Shown piece after piece: positions 43,155-51,064 of a DNA stretch of 64,000 nt; within the stretch, counting starts at the first letter, position 1, and each line of letters begins with the position of its first letter. This DNA comes from Arthrobacter_D sp015752045 (GTDB lineage Bacteria > Actinomycetota > Actinomycetes > Actinomycetales > Micrococcaceae), in assembly GCF_015752045.1 (NCBI RefSeq), contig NZ_JADOUS010000007.1, positions 124,001-188,000 on the forward strand, read 5' to 3'. A model generated the notes under the pieces. The model did not search any database. It was given only the letters and a program-made list of their open reading frames with translations, and was not told the DNA's origin. Made by a program: the position numbers and the translations under genes.

Positions 43155-43368
43155 TCGTCAACTGCATGCAACGTGGTGCATGTGCCGGTGCTTCGGGCGC
43201 GTTCCCGCCCAGCTCCTCCGGTCCCTTTCACACTATTACCGTCGCGCCACGCGCCGCCACACCCGCGTGGGCCCGCGCCGTCATGTGTCGGCCGGTCGAG
43301 GCCTCCCGAGTCGCCATCAGGGCTGGCCCGACTGGGACGCTGGCGCCATCCGTGAAAGAATGATAAGG

Positions 43369-44595
43369 ATGTCCGACATTACCGTTACCCCCACAGCCCC
43401 TGCCCCTGCTTCCTCGCGCCCCCAGGTGCGCCCCGAGGTGGAGGGTTCCGAGCCGATCGTGTCCAGTGACGGCAGGCCGCTGCTGCAGTTCAAGTCCCCG
43501 CGGGTCAGCCAGCCGCCGGTGCACCTGGCGGACCTGACCGTGGCCGAGCGGCAGGAACGCCTGAAGGAGCTGGGACACCAGGGGTTCCGCGCCAAGCAGC
43601 TGTCCACGCACTACTTCTCGCACTACTCCACCGACCCCGCGGCGATGAGCGATCTGCCGAAGGCCGGGCGGGAGGAACTGGTGGCGGCCATGTTCCCGCC
43701 GCTGCTGACCGAGGTGAAGCGCCTGACCACGGACAACGGCGACACCATCAAGTTCCTCTGGCGCCTCTTCGACGGCGCCCTCGTCGAGTCCGTGCTGATG
43801 CGCTACCCGGGTCGCGTGACGCTCTGCGTGTCCTCCCAGGCCGGCTGCGGCATGAACTGCCCGTTCTGCGCGACCGGACAGGCGGGGCTGACGCGCAACA
43901 TGTCGACGGCGGAGATCGTCGATCAGGTGGTCGCCGCGAACCGCGCCCTCGCCGAGGGCGCCCTCGGAGACCTGCGGACCGATGGCGGGCACGACGCCGA
44001 CCGCGTCACCAACATCGTCTTCATGGGCATGGGTGAGCCGCTGGCCAACTACAAGCGCGTCATGGCCGCGCTGCACCGTTTCGTGGACGACTCCCCCGAG
44101 GGCCTCGGCATGTCCGCACGAAACATCACCGTGTCGACGGTGGGCCTCGTGCCGGCGATCAACAAGCTCGCCGCCGAATCGCTGCCGGTCACGTTCGCGC
44201 TGTCCCTCCACGCGCCCGATGACGAGCTCCGCGACGAGCTGATCCCGGTCAACACGCGCTGGAAGGTCGACGAGGCGCTCGACGCCGCCTACAACTACTA
44301 CCGGGTCACCGGACGACGCGTCAGCATCGAGTACGCACTCATCAAGGACATGAACGACCACCCCTGGCGCGCGGACCTGCTGGCGAAGAAGCTGAACCAG
44401 CGCGGGCGCGGCTGGGTGCACGTCAATCCGATCCCGCTCAACCCCACGCCGGGATCCATCTGGACGGCCTCCGAGAAGAGCGTCTCGACCGAGTTCATCA
44501 ACCGGCTCCGCGATGCCGGCATCCCGACGACGCTCCGCGACACCCGCGGCAAGGAGATCGACGGCGCGTGCGGCCAGCTCGCCGCCGAGGAGTAG
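43369..44595 (+). CDS. rlmN: Dual-specificity 23S rRNA / tRNA adenosine-C2 methyltransferase RlmN
   Basis: A 408-residue radical-SAM enzyme that methylates A2503 of 23S rRNA and A37 of some tRNAs. The [4Fe-4S] cluster motif is C-x3-C-x2-C in CGMNCPFCATGQAG. The glycine-rich SAM loop is VFMGMGEPLANY, and the C-terminal catalytic Cys is in KEIDGACGQL. The ATG at 43369 is favoured because an AAGAAT hexamer lies seven bases upstream; an ATG nine bases earlier is possible. Confidence 0.94.
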   Translation: MSDITVTPTAPAPASSRPQVRPEVEGSEPIVSSDGRPLLQFKSPRVSQPPVHLADLTVAERQERLKELGHQGFRAKQLSTHYFSHYSTDPAAMSDLPKAGREELVAAMFPPLLTEVKRLTTDNGDTIKFLWRLFDGALVESVLMRYPGRVTLCVSSQAGCGMNCPFCATGQAGLTRNMSTAEIVDQVVAANRALAEGALGDLRTDGGHDADRVTNIVFMGMGEPLANYKRVMAALHRFVDDSPEGLGMSARNITVSTVGLVPAINKLAAESLPVTFALSLHAPDDELRDELIPVNTRWKVDEALDAAYNYYRVTGRRVSIEYALIKDMNDHPWRADLLAKKLNQRGRGWVHVNPIPLNPTPGSIWTASEKSVSTEFINRLRDAGIPTTLRDTRGKEIDGACGQLAAEE

Positions 44596-44695
44596 TCCTG
44601 CCACGATTGGCGCCGGCGATCGACGAGCCGGTATAGTCGACCCTCGTGATGCAGCCCCGGCCGGTTCCGGCCGACGGTCCGGTGTCACGGGATCA

Positions 44696-44768
44696 GGGTC
44701 TTTAGCTCAGCTGGTAGAGCGCCACGTTTACACCGTGGATGTCATCGGTTCGATCCCGGTAGGACCCA
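44696..44768 (+). tRNA. tRNA-Val (anticodon TAC)
   Basis: The acceptor arms GGGTCTT and AGGACCC pair with one G-T, with discriminator A. The anticodon loop carries TAC, which reads GTA. TATAGT about 55 bases upstream is a possible -10. Confidence 0.95.
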
Positions 44769-44774
44769 CCGAGA

Positions 44775-44814
44775 ACACAGAAGGAGCCCCGCTGATGCGG
44801 GGCTCCTTCTGTGT
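44775..44814. terminator. Terminator following tRNA-Val
   Basis: A perfect 18-bp stem (44775-44792 with 44797-44814) with loop TGAT lies six bases after the tRNA. It also ends the small convergent gene at 44832-44930. Confidence 0.87.
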
Positions 44815-44831
44815 CCGGGGCCCACGGGCGG

Positions 44832-44930
44832 TCAGTGGGCGGCTATGCGTTCATGGGCCTGGCAGTCCTCGCAGAAGAGGGTTTCGCAGATGTCCCCGCA
44901 ACACTGGCAACGGTGCTCTGTGTAGCTCAT
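44832..44930 (-). CDS. 32-residue cysteine-rich protein (predicted zinc-binding)
   Basis: A very small gene read leftward, MSYTEHRCQCC... ending in QAHERIAAH. Six cysteines (8, 10, 11, 15, 20, 23) and four histidines in 32 residues suggest a metal-binding knuckle (CxCC-x3-C-x4-C-x2-C). A TACTGT hexamer (minus strand, 44942-44937) lies exactly six bases before the ATG, the same leaderless arrangement as at arsR, orn and yaaA, and a terminator hairpin stands 17 bases beyond the stop. No family is recognised. The promoter and terminator placement make a real gene likely. Confidence 0.65.
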   Translation of the reverse strand: MSYTEHRCQCCGDICETLFCEDCQAHERIAAH

Positions 44931-44936
44931 GACTCG

Positions 44937-44942
44937 ACAGTA
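44937..44942 (-). promoter_or_regulatory. -10 element of the 32-residue Cys-rich gene (leaderless type)
   Basis: TACTGT on the minus strand ends six bases before the ATG at 44930. Confidence 0.5.
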
Positions 44943-45042
44943 ATGGCTCTGCCCGTGCGCTACCCGGGGGGCCGCTACTCGACCTGATTGATGAACAGAC
45001 AGGTAGTCCCGGGCACCCGCCGCACCCCGGGCGGTGGAGCGG

Positions 45043-45258
45043 TCAGCGCTTCCTGAGAACAGCGGCGAGCCTCTGCGCCAAAACGATCACCACCAGCGAT
45101 GCCCCGGTCACGAAGAGCAGGGACAGCCACAGGGCCGGCGCGCCGCCGTCGTCGTCGATGCCCAGGCCCAGCCTGCGGGCAGCGATGCAGAGCGCCAGCA
45201 TGCTCATACCCGCCACGAGGATCGCCGTCCTCCGGTTCCACCGCCATCGTCCCAGCAC
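45043..45258 (-). CDS. Small two-helix membrane protein of unknown function
   Basis: A 71-residue protein with an N-terminal basic stretch (WRWNRR), two hydrophobic segments (TAILVAGMSMLALCIAA and LWLSLLFVTGASLVVIVLA) separated by a short acidic loop (GIDDDGG), and a basic C-terminus (RKR). The GTG at 45258 is chosen because a TAGAGT hexamer (45271-45266, minus strand) ends seven bases upstream; an earlier GTG would overlap that hexamer. It lies just after the secreted Pro-rich protein gene. No family recognised. Confidence 0.65.
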   Translation of the reverse strand: MLGRWRWNRRTAILVAGMSMLALCIAARRLGLGIDDDGGAPALWLSLLFVTGASLVVIVLAQRLAAVLRKR

Positions 45259-45293
45259 GCCGTCCACTCTAGCCGCAGACGCCGGGTGTCCTC

Positions 45294-45881
45294 CTACCGC
45301 TGCGCCTCCACCACGCCGACCGGCTTGCCGTCGGCGAAGGTGACGACGTAACCCTGGCCCATGATGTCGACGACGCACTCCCTCGTGCCGGTGACCCGGC
45401 AGTCCTCGCCCGTACCGGGCAGCGTGGGGGGCTCCTCGAAGATCGGTTCCAGGAGTTCGGGCGGGATGCCGGGAGGTGCGGGCTCGAAGAACGGGACGGA
45501 CCCGGGGCGGAGGCAGGTCGAGGGATCGGCGGGATCCGTCCACCAGGCGCCCTCCTCGGTGACCGGACACCGGGGAGAGGGCGTCGCGGACAGGAACCCC
45601 TGCGGCAGGTCGCCGGGCCGCCCGGCATCAGTGGGAAGCGGAACCGGCGCCGTCATCGCCCCCGAGCCGGCCGGGGCCCCGGTGGACCCACTCACGCCGG
45701 CGGGACCATCGGCGATCGGAGGGAGGTCCGGAGCGGACGCTGGTCCGGCGGTCGCGGCGCCGGGGACTGCCACGGCTTCGTCCGCCGCCGTCCTTCCCTG
45801 GACGTCGAGCACCAGGGGTGCTGCGACCAGGGCCGCCGCGGATCCGAAAGCTACCAGAAGAGATCGTGTTGTGTGCTGCAT
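45294..45881 (-). CDS. Predicted secreted Pro/Ala-rich protein
   Basis: A 195-residue protein with an N-terminal signal peptide (RSLLVAFGSAAALVAAPLVL), a low-complexity Ala/Pro/Gly region to about residue 95, and a C-terminal part with four cysteines (RCPVTEEG, STCLRPG, DCRVTG, ECVVDIMGQ). The cysteines could form two disulfides outside the cell. No lipobox, LPxTG or membrane anchor is seen. No family recognised. Confidence 0.75.
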   Translation of the reverse strand: MQHTTRSLLVAFGSAAALVAAPLVLDVQGRTAADEAVAVPGAATAGPASAPDLPPIADGPAGVSGSTGAPAGSGAMTAPVPLPTDAGRPGDLPQGFLSATPSPRCPVTEEGAWWTDPADPSTCLRPGSVPFFEPAPPGIPPELLEPIFEEPPTLPGTGEDCRVTGTRECVVDIMGQGYVVTFADGKPVGVVEAQR

Positions 45882-45997
45882 TGTTCCACCCTGCTTGAGA
45901 GACCTGTTGGATTGACGCTACGGCGGAGCGTCCGACACCGACACCGAGGTGACTACTCGTACGGGACGTTGACTACCTGCGGCAGACCGTGCAGTCC

Positions 45998-46960
45998 CTA
46001 GGGCTGCGTCAGGTCCGGGAGCCGTCCGGCCAGGTAGGTCAATGCCTCGGAGACACCCGCCTCGATCTTGAGCGACGCGAAATCGTCCCCGCGAGTCCAC
46101 CCGCGGTTGATGATGACCACGGGCTTGCCCGCCTTCGCCGCGTGGCGGACGAAGCGCAGTCCGCTCATCACGGTCAGTGACGACCCGGCGACCAGCAGGG
46201 CGGCCGCGTCGTCGACCATGGCGTACGCGTCGGCGACCCGGCCCTTGGGTACGTTCTCGCCGAAGTAGACGAAGTCGGGCTTGAGCATGCCGCCGCAGAC
46301 CGGGCACGGTGCCATGAGGAAATCGCCGGTGTCGTCCACGTCGGCATCGGCATCCGGCGCGATGTCCCCGGCATCGGACTGCCGCTCGAGGTAGCCCGGG
46401 TTGAGGCCCTCCAGGATCTCCGCGATCCGGGACCGGGGGAAGGACGACGCGCACTGCAGGCACACCACGCGGTCGAACGTCCCGTGCAGGTCGATGACGT
46501 TGATGCTCCCGGCCGCCGAGTGCAGCCTGTCGACGTTCTGCGTGATGAGGCCGGACAGCAGGCCCCGCTGCTCCAGTCGCGCGACGGCGGCGTGACCGGC
46601 ATTGGGGTCGGCCCGGCGCAGGTGCCGCCAGCCCAGGTGGTTCCGCGCCCAGTAGCGGCGCCGGAGGGCCTCGTCGCCGACGAACTGCTGGTACGTCATC
46701 GGGTTGCGGGGCACCGACCGCGGACCGCGGTAGTCCGGGATGCCGGAGTCGGTACTGAGCCCCGCACCGGTCAGGATGGCCAGGCGCAGCCCGCCGAGCA
46801 GGGCGACGGCCTCGTCGAGGAGGACGCGTTCCGCCTGCTGCAGCGCGGTGAGGTCGGACGCCGGGGGCTCGCGCACGAACCCGGTCAGGCCGAGCCCCGG
46901 GTTCGACTCCGGTCCGGGCAGGTCGTCACGCATCCGCATGCCGCCGCCCGGAGCGGTCAC
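45998..46960 (-). CDS. SIR2-family NAD-dependent protein deacylase (sirtuin)
   Basis: A 320-residue sirtuin. NAD-binding motif GAGLSTDSGIPDYRG, catalytic segment ITQNVDRLHSAAG with DLHGTFDRVVC (active His), and two zinc-binding Cys pairs (CLQC and CPVC) are intact, so it should be active. The start is set at GTG 46960, which overlaps the peroxiredoxin stop (GTGA); ATGs at 46939 and 46933 are alternatives. Following AhpE and DUF3052 in one unit, it may act in redox or metabolic control. Confidence 0.88.
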   Translation of the reverse strand: MTAPGGGMRMRDDLPGPESNPGLGLTGFVREPPASDLTALQQAERVLLDEAVALLGGLRLAILTGAGLSTDSGIPDYRGPRSVPRNPMTYQQFVGDEALRRRYWARNHLGWRHLRRADPNAGHAAVARLEQRGLLSGLITQNVDRLHSAAGSINVIDLHGTFDRVVCLQCASSFPRSRIAEILEGLNPGYLERQSDAGDIAPDADADVDDTGDFLMAPCPVCGGMLKPDFVYFGENVPKGRVADAYAMVDDAAALLVAGSSLTVMSGLRFVRHAAKAGKPVVIINRGWTRGDDFASLKIEAGVSEALTYLAGRLPDLTQP

Positions 46961-47421
46961 AGGGCCGCTTCGACCGAACTCAGCGCGCGGGCGTAGTCGG
47001 CGATCGGCCGGCCCTGCCCGTGGGCGGACGACACGACGGCGCGCACCACGCCGGCACCGTCGAGCACGTAGCTGATGCGCTCGGCGTAGCCGTTCTCCTC
47101 GTCGAACGCCCTGTAGGCGCGCGTGACCGACCCGTGCGGCCAGAAGTCGGCGAGGAGGTCGAAGGAGATGTCGTTCGCGTCGGCGAACGCCCGCAGCGTG
47201 TACTTGTGGTCCACGGAGACCGCCACGAGCGTGACGCCCGCGGCGTCGAACAGCTCCAGGTTGTCCCGGAGCTGCCCGAGTTCGTCCGTGCAGACACGGG
47301 AGAACGCGAAGGGGAAGAAGACGACGACGGAGCCGCCGACCAGGGATGACCGGGTCACGGTCTCGCCGAACTGGTTCGCCAGTGCGAACCCGGGTGCCGC
47401 CGCTCCGACGTCGAGGGGCAC
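46957..47421 (-). CDS. ahpE: Peroxiredoxin, AhpE type
   Basis: A 154-residue peroxiredoxin. The peroxidatic Cys44 is in FPFAFSRVCTDELGQL, characteristic of the one-Cys AhpE group. It reduces hydroperoxides, with mycothiol/mycoredoxin or thioredoxin as reductant in actinobacteria. The start is GTG at 47421, three bases after the DUF3052 stop, and the stop overlaps the sirtuin start. Confidence 0.92.
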   Translation of the reverse strand: MPLDVGAAAPGFALANQFGETVTRSSLVGGSVVVFFPFAFSRVCTDELGQLRDNLELFDAAGVTLVAVSVDHKYTLRAFADANDISFDLLADFWPHGSVTRAYRAFDEENGYAERISYVLDGAGVVRAVVSSAHGQGRPIADYARALSSVEAAL

Positions 47422-47424
47422 GGC

Positions 47425-47844
47425 CTACTGCTTCCGGCGGTTGACGAGCCGCGTGGCGGCCCATTCCTTGGACACGCCAGCCGAGGACGTCGAATGCAGT
47501 CCGGCCGTCGGGGCGGCTTCCTGGATGTCCGCGGGCGGTACATATCCGGGACGGCCCGACTTCGGCGTGAGGAGCCAGACGACTCCATTGCCGCCCAGCG
47601 AGGTCAGGGCGTCCACGAGGGCGTCCACCAGGTCGCCGTCGCCGTTCCGCCACCAGAGCACGACACCGTCGACGACATCCTGGTCGTCCTCGGTGAGCAG
47701 TTCGGACCCTACGCCGTCCTCGAGGTTTTCACGGAAATCGAAGTCGACGTCGTCGTCGTAACCGAGTTCCTGGACGAGGTCCCCCTGCTTGAAACCCAAC
47801 TTGCCTGCCACGTTGACCGCAGTGGCGGCTTCAGCCTCGCTCAC
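47425..47844 (-). CDS. DUF3052-family protein (Rv2239c-like)
   Basis: A 139-residue conserved actinobacterial protein. GKLGFKQGDLVQELGYDDDVD, VVLWWRNGDGDLVDALVDAL and VVWLLTPKSGRPGYVPPADI are typical DUF3052 blocks. It is always found near aceE; in M. tuberculosis Rv2239c, ahpE (Rv2238c) and aceE (Rv2241) are also close. The start is GTG at 47844 with AGGAGGAGA upstream. Function unknown. Confidence 0.9.
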   Translation of the reverse strand: MSEAEAATAVNVAGKLGFKQGDLVQELGYDDDVDFDFRENLEDGVGSELLTEDDQDVVDGVVLWWRNGDGDLVDALVDALTSLGGNGVVWLLTPKSGRPGYVPPADIQEAAPTAGLHSTSSAGVSKEWAATRLVNRRKQ

Positions 47845-48192
47845 TTGTCTCCTCCTGGAAAGACGGGACTGTCGCCCGACGGATCCTGCTATAGATGCAC
47901 ATGCCTACCAGCCAACACCTTTATGCGCCAAGCATCAAGCCAGCGGGCGGATTTCAGGCGCGCCGTCGCCCGGCACGCCCGAATCGACCGCGGTGACGCC
48001 CCCGCCACACGCCCTCGGCGTAATCTGCCCGGCGTCCCCGCTCCCGCTACGCATCGGGCGCATGGCGGCGATAGAGTGAAGAACCATATGGCCTGGGTGC
48101 TTTCGCCGGGCATACACCTCTGCGCGGGCCCACGAGCCATGCGCAGGCATAAAGCGACACAGACAGAATCTGTGGAAGTGGAGAGATATCGC
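47845..48192. promoter_or_regulatory. Gene-free interval between divergent DUF3052 and aceE
   Basis: 348 bases with no convincing gene. On the minus strand TTGGCT (47915-47910) and TATAGC (47893-47888), 16 bases apart, are a plausible promoter for DUF3052. On the plus strand TAGAGT near 48072 and CATAAA near 48149 are candidate -10 hexamers for aceE, but no clear -35 accompanies either. GGAGAG at 48180-48185 is the aceE ribosome-binding site. No strong dyad operator was seen. Confidence 0.5.
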
Positions 48193-50946
48193 GTGGCTGC
48201 AGAACAAGGTACGGCGGATATTCTGAGCGGTCTGACCGCTGGCAAGCCCGACGGGGATCCCGAGGAGACTGCCGAGTGGATCCAGTCCCTCGACGAGCTG
48301 ATCAGCACCCAGGGCACCGAGCGCGCGCAGTACATCATGCGTTCGCTCCTCCAGCGTGCCGGCGCCCAGTCCGTGGGCGTTCCGATGGTCACGACGACCG
48401 ACTACGTCAACACCATCCCGGCGGACCAGGAAGCGGAGTTCCCGGGCGACGAGGAGATCGAGCGCAAGTACCGCGCGTGGCTGCGCTGGAACGCGGCGGT
48501 GATGGTGCATCGCGCCCAGCGCCCCGAGATCGGCGTCGGCGGACACATCTCGACCTACGCCGGAGCGGCGACCCTGTACGAGGTCGGCTTCAACCACTTC
48601 TTCAAGGGCAAGGACCACCCGGGCGGCGGCGACCAGATCTTCTTCCAGGGCCACGCCTCCCCCGGCATGTACGCCCGCGCCTACCTCGAGGGACGCATCA
48701 CCGAGGAGGACCTCGACGGATTCCGCCAGGAGAAGTCGAAGGAGGGCCACGCCCTCTCCTCCTACCCTCACCCCCGCCTGATGCCGCACTTCTGGGAATT
48801 CCCGACCGTGTCGATGGGCATCGGCCCCATGAACGCCATCTACCAGGCGCAGTCGAACCGCTACCTGCACAACCGCGGCCTCAAGGACACCTCCGAGCAG
48901 CAGGTCTGGGCCTTCCTCGGCGACGGCGAGATGGACGAGCCCGAGTCGCGCGGCCTGCTCCAGCTCGCAGCGAACGAGAACCTGGACAACCTCAACTTCG
49001 TCATCAACTGCAACCTCCAGCGCCTCGACGGGCCGGTGCGCGGTAACGGCAAGATCATGCAGGAGCTCGAAGCCTTCTTCCGCGGTGCGGGCTGGAACGT
49101 CATCAAGGTGGTCTGGGGGCGCGAGTGGGACTCGCTGCTCGCCAAGGACCACGGCGGTGCGCTGGTGGACATCATGAACCAGACGCCCGACGGCGACTAC
49201 CAGACCTACAAGGCCGAGTCCGGCGGCTTCGTCCGCGACCACTTCTTCGGCAAGTCGCCCGAGACGAAGGCCATGGTCGAGGACCTCACCGACGCCGAGA
49301 TCTGGAACCTCAAGCGCGGCGGCCACGACTACCGCAAGGTGTACGCGGCATACAAGGCCGCCACCGAGTTCAAGGGAAAGCCGACGGTCGTCCTCGCGAA
49401 GACGGTCAAGGGATACGGACTGGGCCCGCACTTCGAGGGACGCAACGCGACCCACCAGATGAAGAAGCTGACCAACGCCGACCTGAAGGCGTTCCGCGAC
49501 CACCTGCGGATCCCCGTCACCGACGAGCAGATCGACGATGACCTCTACAACGCGCCGTACTACCACCCGGGCGCCGATGCACCCGAGATCAAGTACATGC
49601 TCGAGCGCCGGGCTGAGCTCGGCGGTTTCGTCCCGGAGCGCCGGACCAAGCACGCCGACGTCGTGCTGCCCGGCGACAAGGCATACGAGACGGCCAAGAA
49701 GGGGTCCGGGAAGCAGATGGCCGCCACCACCATGGCGTTCGTGCGCATCCTGAAGGACCTCATGCGCGACAAGGAGTTCGGCAAGCGCATCACGCCGATC
49801 ATCCCCGACGAGGCACGCACCTTCGGCATGGACTCGTTCTTCCCGACGGCCAAGATCTACAACCCCAAGGGCCAGAACTACCTGTCCGTGGACCGCGACC
49901 TCGTCCTCGCCTACAAGGAGTCCGTCCAGGGCCAGATCCTGCACGCGGGCATCAACGAGGCGGGATCCATGGCCGCCTTCACGGCAGCCGGCAGCGCCTA
50001 CGCCACCCAGGGTGAGCCGCTGATCCCGATCTACGTCTTCTACTCCATGTTCGGCTTCCAGCGCACCGGCGACTCCATCTGGGCGGCCGCGGACCAGATG
50101 GCGCGCGGATTCATCATCGGGGCGACCGCCGGACGCACCACGCTGACCGGTGAGGGCCTGCAGCACGCCGATGGGCACTCGCCGATCCTCGCGTCGACCA
50201 ACCCCGCCGTCATCACCTACGACCCGGCGTTCGGCTACGAAATCGGGCACATCATGCGTGACGGGCTCAACCGGATGTACGGGGACATCGGCGACAAGCC
50301 GGAATCCTTCCGCAACGTCATGTACTACGTGACCGTCTACAACGAACCGTTCCAGCAGCCCGCCGAGCCGGAGGAACTGGACGTCGCGGGCCTGCTCAAG
50401 GGCATCTACCTGCTGAAGCCCGCGAAGGTCGACGGGCCGAGGACGCAGCTCCTCGCGTCCGGCGTCGCCGTCCCGTGGGCCCTCGAGGCGCAGAAGATCC
50501 TCGCCGACGAGTGGGGTGTCTCGGCCGACGTCTGGTCCGTGACCTCCTGGAACGAACTGCGCCGCGACGGCCTCGACGCCGAGGAGGAGGCCTTCCTCAA
50601 CCCGGGCGCCGAAGCACGCACGCCGTTCGTGACGCAGCAGCTCGAGGGCGCGACAGGTCCGATCGTCGCGGTGTCCGACTTCATGAAGGCCGTCCCCGAC
50701 CAGATCCGCCAGTTCCTGCCGAACGAGTTCGCGACCCTCGGAGCCGACGGCTTCGGCTTCTCCGACACCCGCGCGGCGGCACGCCGGTTCTTCAAGATCG
50801 ACAGCCACTCCGTCGTCGTCCGGGCGCTGGAGATGCTCGCCCGCCGCGGCGAGGTCGACGCGAACGCGCCGAAGGAAGCGATCGAGAAGTACCGCCTGCT
50901 CGACGTGAACGCCGGGACCACCGGCACCACGGGCGGCGAGGCCTAG
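48193..50946 (+). CDS. aceE: Pyruvate dehydrogenase E1 component (homodimeric type)
   Basis: A 917-residue thiamine-diphosphate enzyme that decarboxylates pyruvate for the pyruvate dehydrogenase complex. HISTYAGAATLYEVGFNHFF and the TPP motif (WAFLGDGEMDEPES ... NFVINCNLQRLDGPV) are typical of the homodimeric AceE of Gammaproteobacteria and Actinobacteria. The start is GTG at 48193 with GGAGAG seven bases upstream, which puts it close to the conserved N-terminus. It supplies acetyl-CoA next to the fatty-acid synthesis genes; a T-tailed terminator ends the gene. Confidence 0.96.
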   Translation: MAAEQGTADILSGLTAGKPDGDPEETAEWIQSLDELISTQGTERAQYIMRSLLQRAGAQSVGVPMVTTTDYVNTIPADQEAEFPGDEEIERKYRAWLRWNAAVMVHRAQRPEIGVGGHISTYAGAATLYEVGFNHFFKGKDHPGGGDQIFFQGHASPGMYARAYLEGRITEEDLDGFRQEKSKEGHALSSYPHPRLMPHFWEFPTVSMGIGPMNAIYQAQSNRYLHNRGLKDTSEQQVWAFLGDGEMDEPESRGLLQLAANENLDNLNFVINCNLQRLDGPVRGNGKIMQELEAFFRGAGWNVIKVVWGREWDSLLAKDHGGALVDIMNQTPDGDYQTYKAESGGFVRDHFFGKSPETKAMVEDLTDAEIWNLKRGGHDYRKVYAAYKAATEFKGKPTVVLAKTVKGYGLGPHFEGRNATHQMKKLTNADLKAFRDHLRIPVTDEQIDDDLYNAPYYHPGADAPEIKYMLERRAELGGFVPERRTKHADVVLPGDKAYETAKKGSGKQMAATTMAFVRILKDLMRDKEFGKRITPIIPDEARTFGMDSFFPTAKIYNPKGQNYLSVDRDLVLAYKESVQGQILHAGINEAGSMAAFTAAGSAYATQGEPLIPIYVFYSMFGFQRTGDSIWAAADQMARGFIIGATAGRTTLTGEGLQHADGHSPILASTNPAVITYDPAFGYEIGHIMRDGLNRMYGDIGDKPESFRNVMYYVTVYNEPFQQPAEPEELDVAGLLKGIYLLKPAKVDGPRTQLLASGVAVPWALEAQKILADEWGVSADVWSVTSWNELRRDGLDAEEEAFLNPGAEARTPFVTQQLEGATGPIVAVSDFMKAVPDQIRQFLPNEFATLGADGFGFSDTRAAARRFFKIDSHSVVVRALEMLARRGEVDANAPKEAIEKYRLLDVNAGTTGTTGGEA

Positions 50947-50964
50947 GCCCCGAGTTCCGCTGGA

Positions 50965-51012
50965 GGGCGGCGGCGGGAGCAGTCACGAACTGTTCCCGCC
51001 GTCGCCCTTTTT
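50965..51012 (+). terminator. Rho-independent terminator of aceE with T-tract
   Basis: A 19-bp stem including G-T pairs (50965-50983 with 50989-51007) is followed at once by TTTTT (51008-51012). This is the only classic U-tailed terminator noticed in the window. The T-tract runs into the FasR-type box at 51011. Confidence 0.85.
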
Positions 51013-51027
51013 GTAGCCTTCACACAA
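51011..51027. promoter_or_regulatory. FasR-type box upstream of fasR
   Basis: TTGTAG-CCTTC-ACACAA, nearly identical to the box before fabD (TTGTAG-ACTTC-CTACAA). It is centred about 46 bases before the predicted fasR transcription start, a position suited to autoregulation. Only these two copies were noticed. Confidence 0.55.
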
Positions 51028-51052
51028 ATGGAAGGTGGCGGGTCGGAGACCG

Positions 51053-51058
51053 TATGCT
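51053..51058 (+). promoter_or_regulatory. -10 element of fasR (leaderless type)
   Basis: TATGCT ends six bases before the ATG at 51065, the same hexamer and spacing as at arsR. The intervening GGAGG is directly adjacent to the ATG, too close to act as a normal Shine-Dalgarno. Confidence 0.55.
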
Positions 51059-51064
51059 CGGAGG

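Noticed and set aside
46895..46925. GGGTTCGACTCCGGT resembling a tRNA T-arm
   Set aside because: It lies inside the N-terminal coding part of the sirtuin gene and has no matching acceptor, D or anticodon arms.
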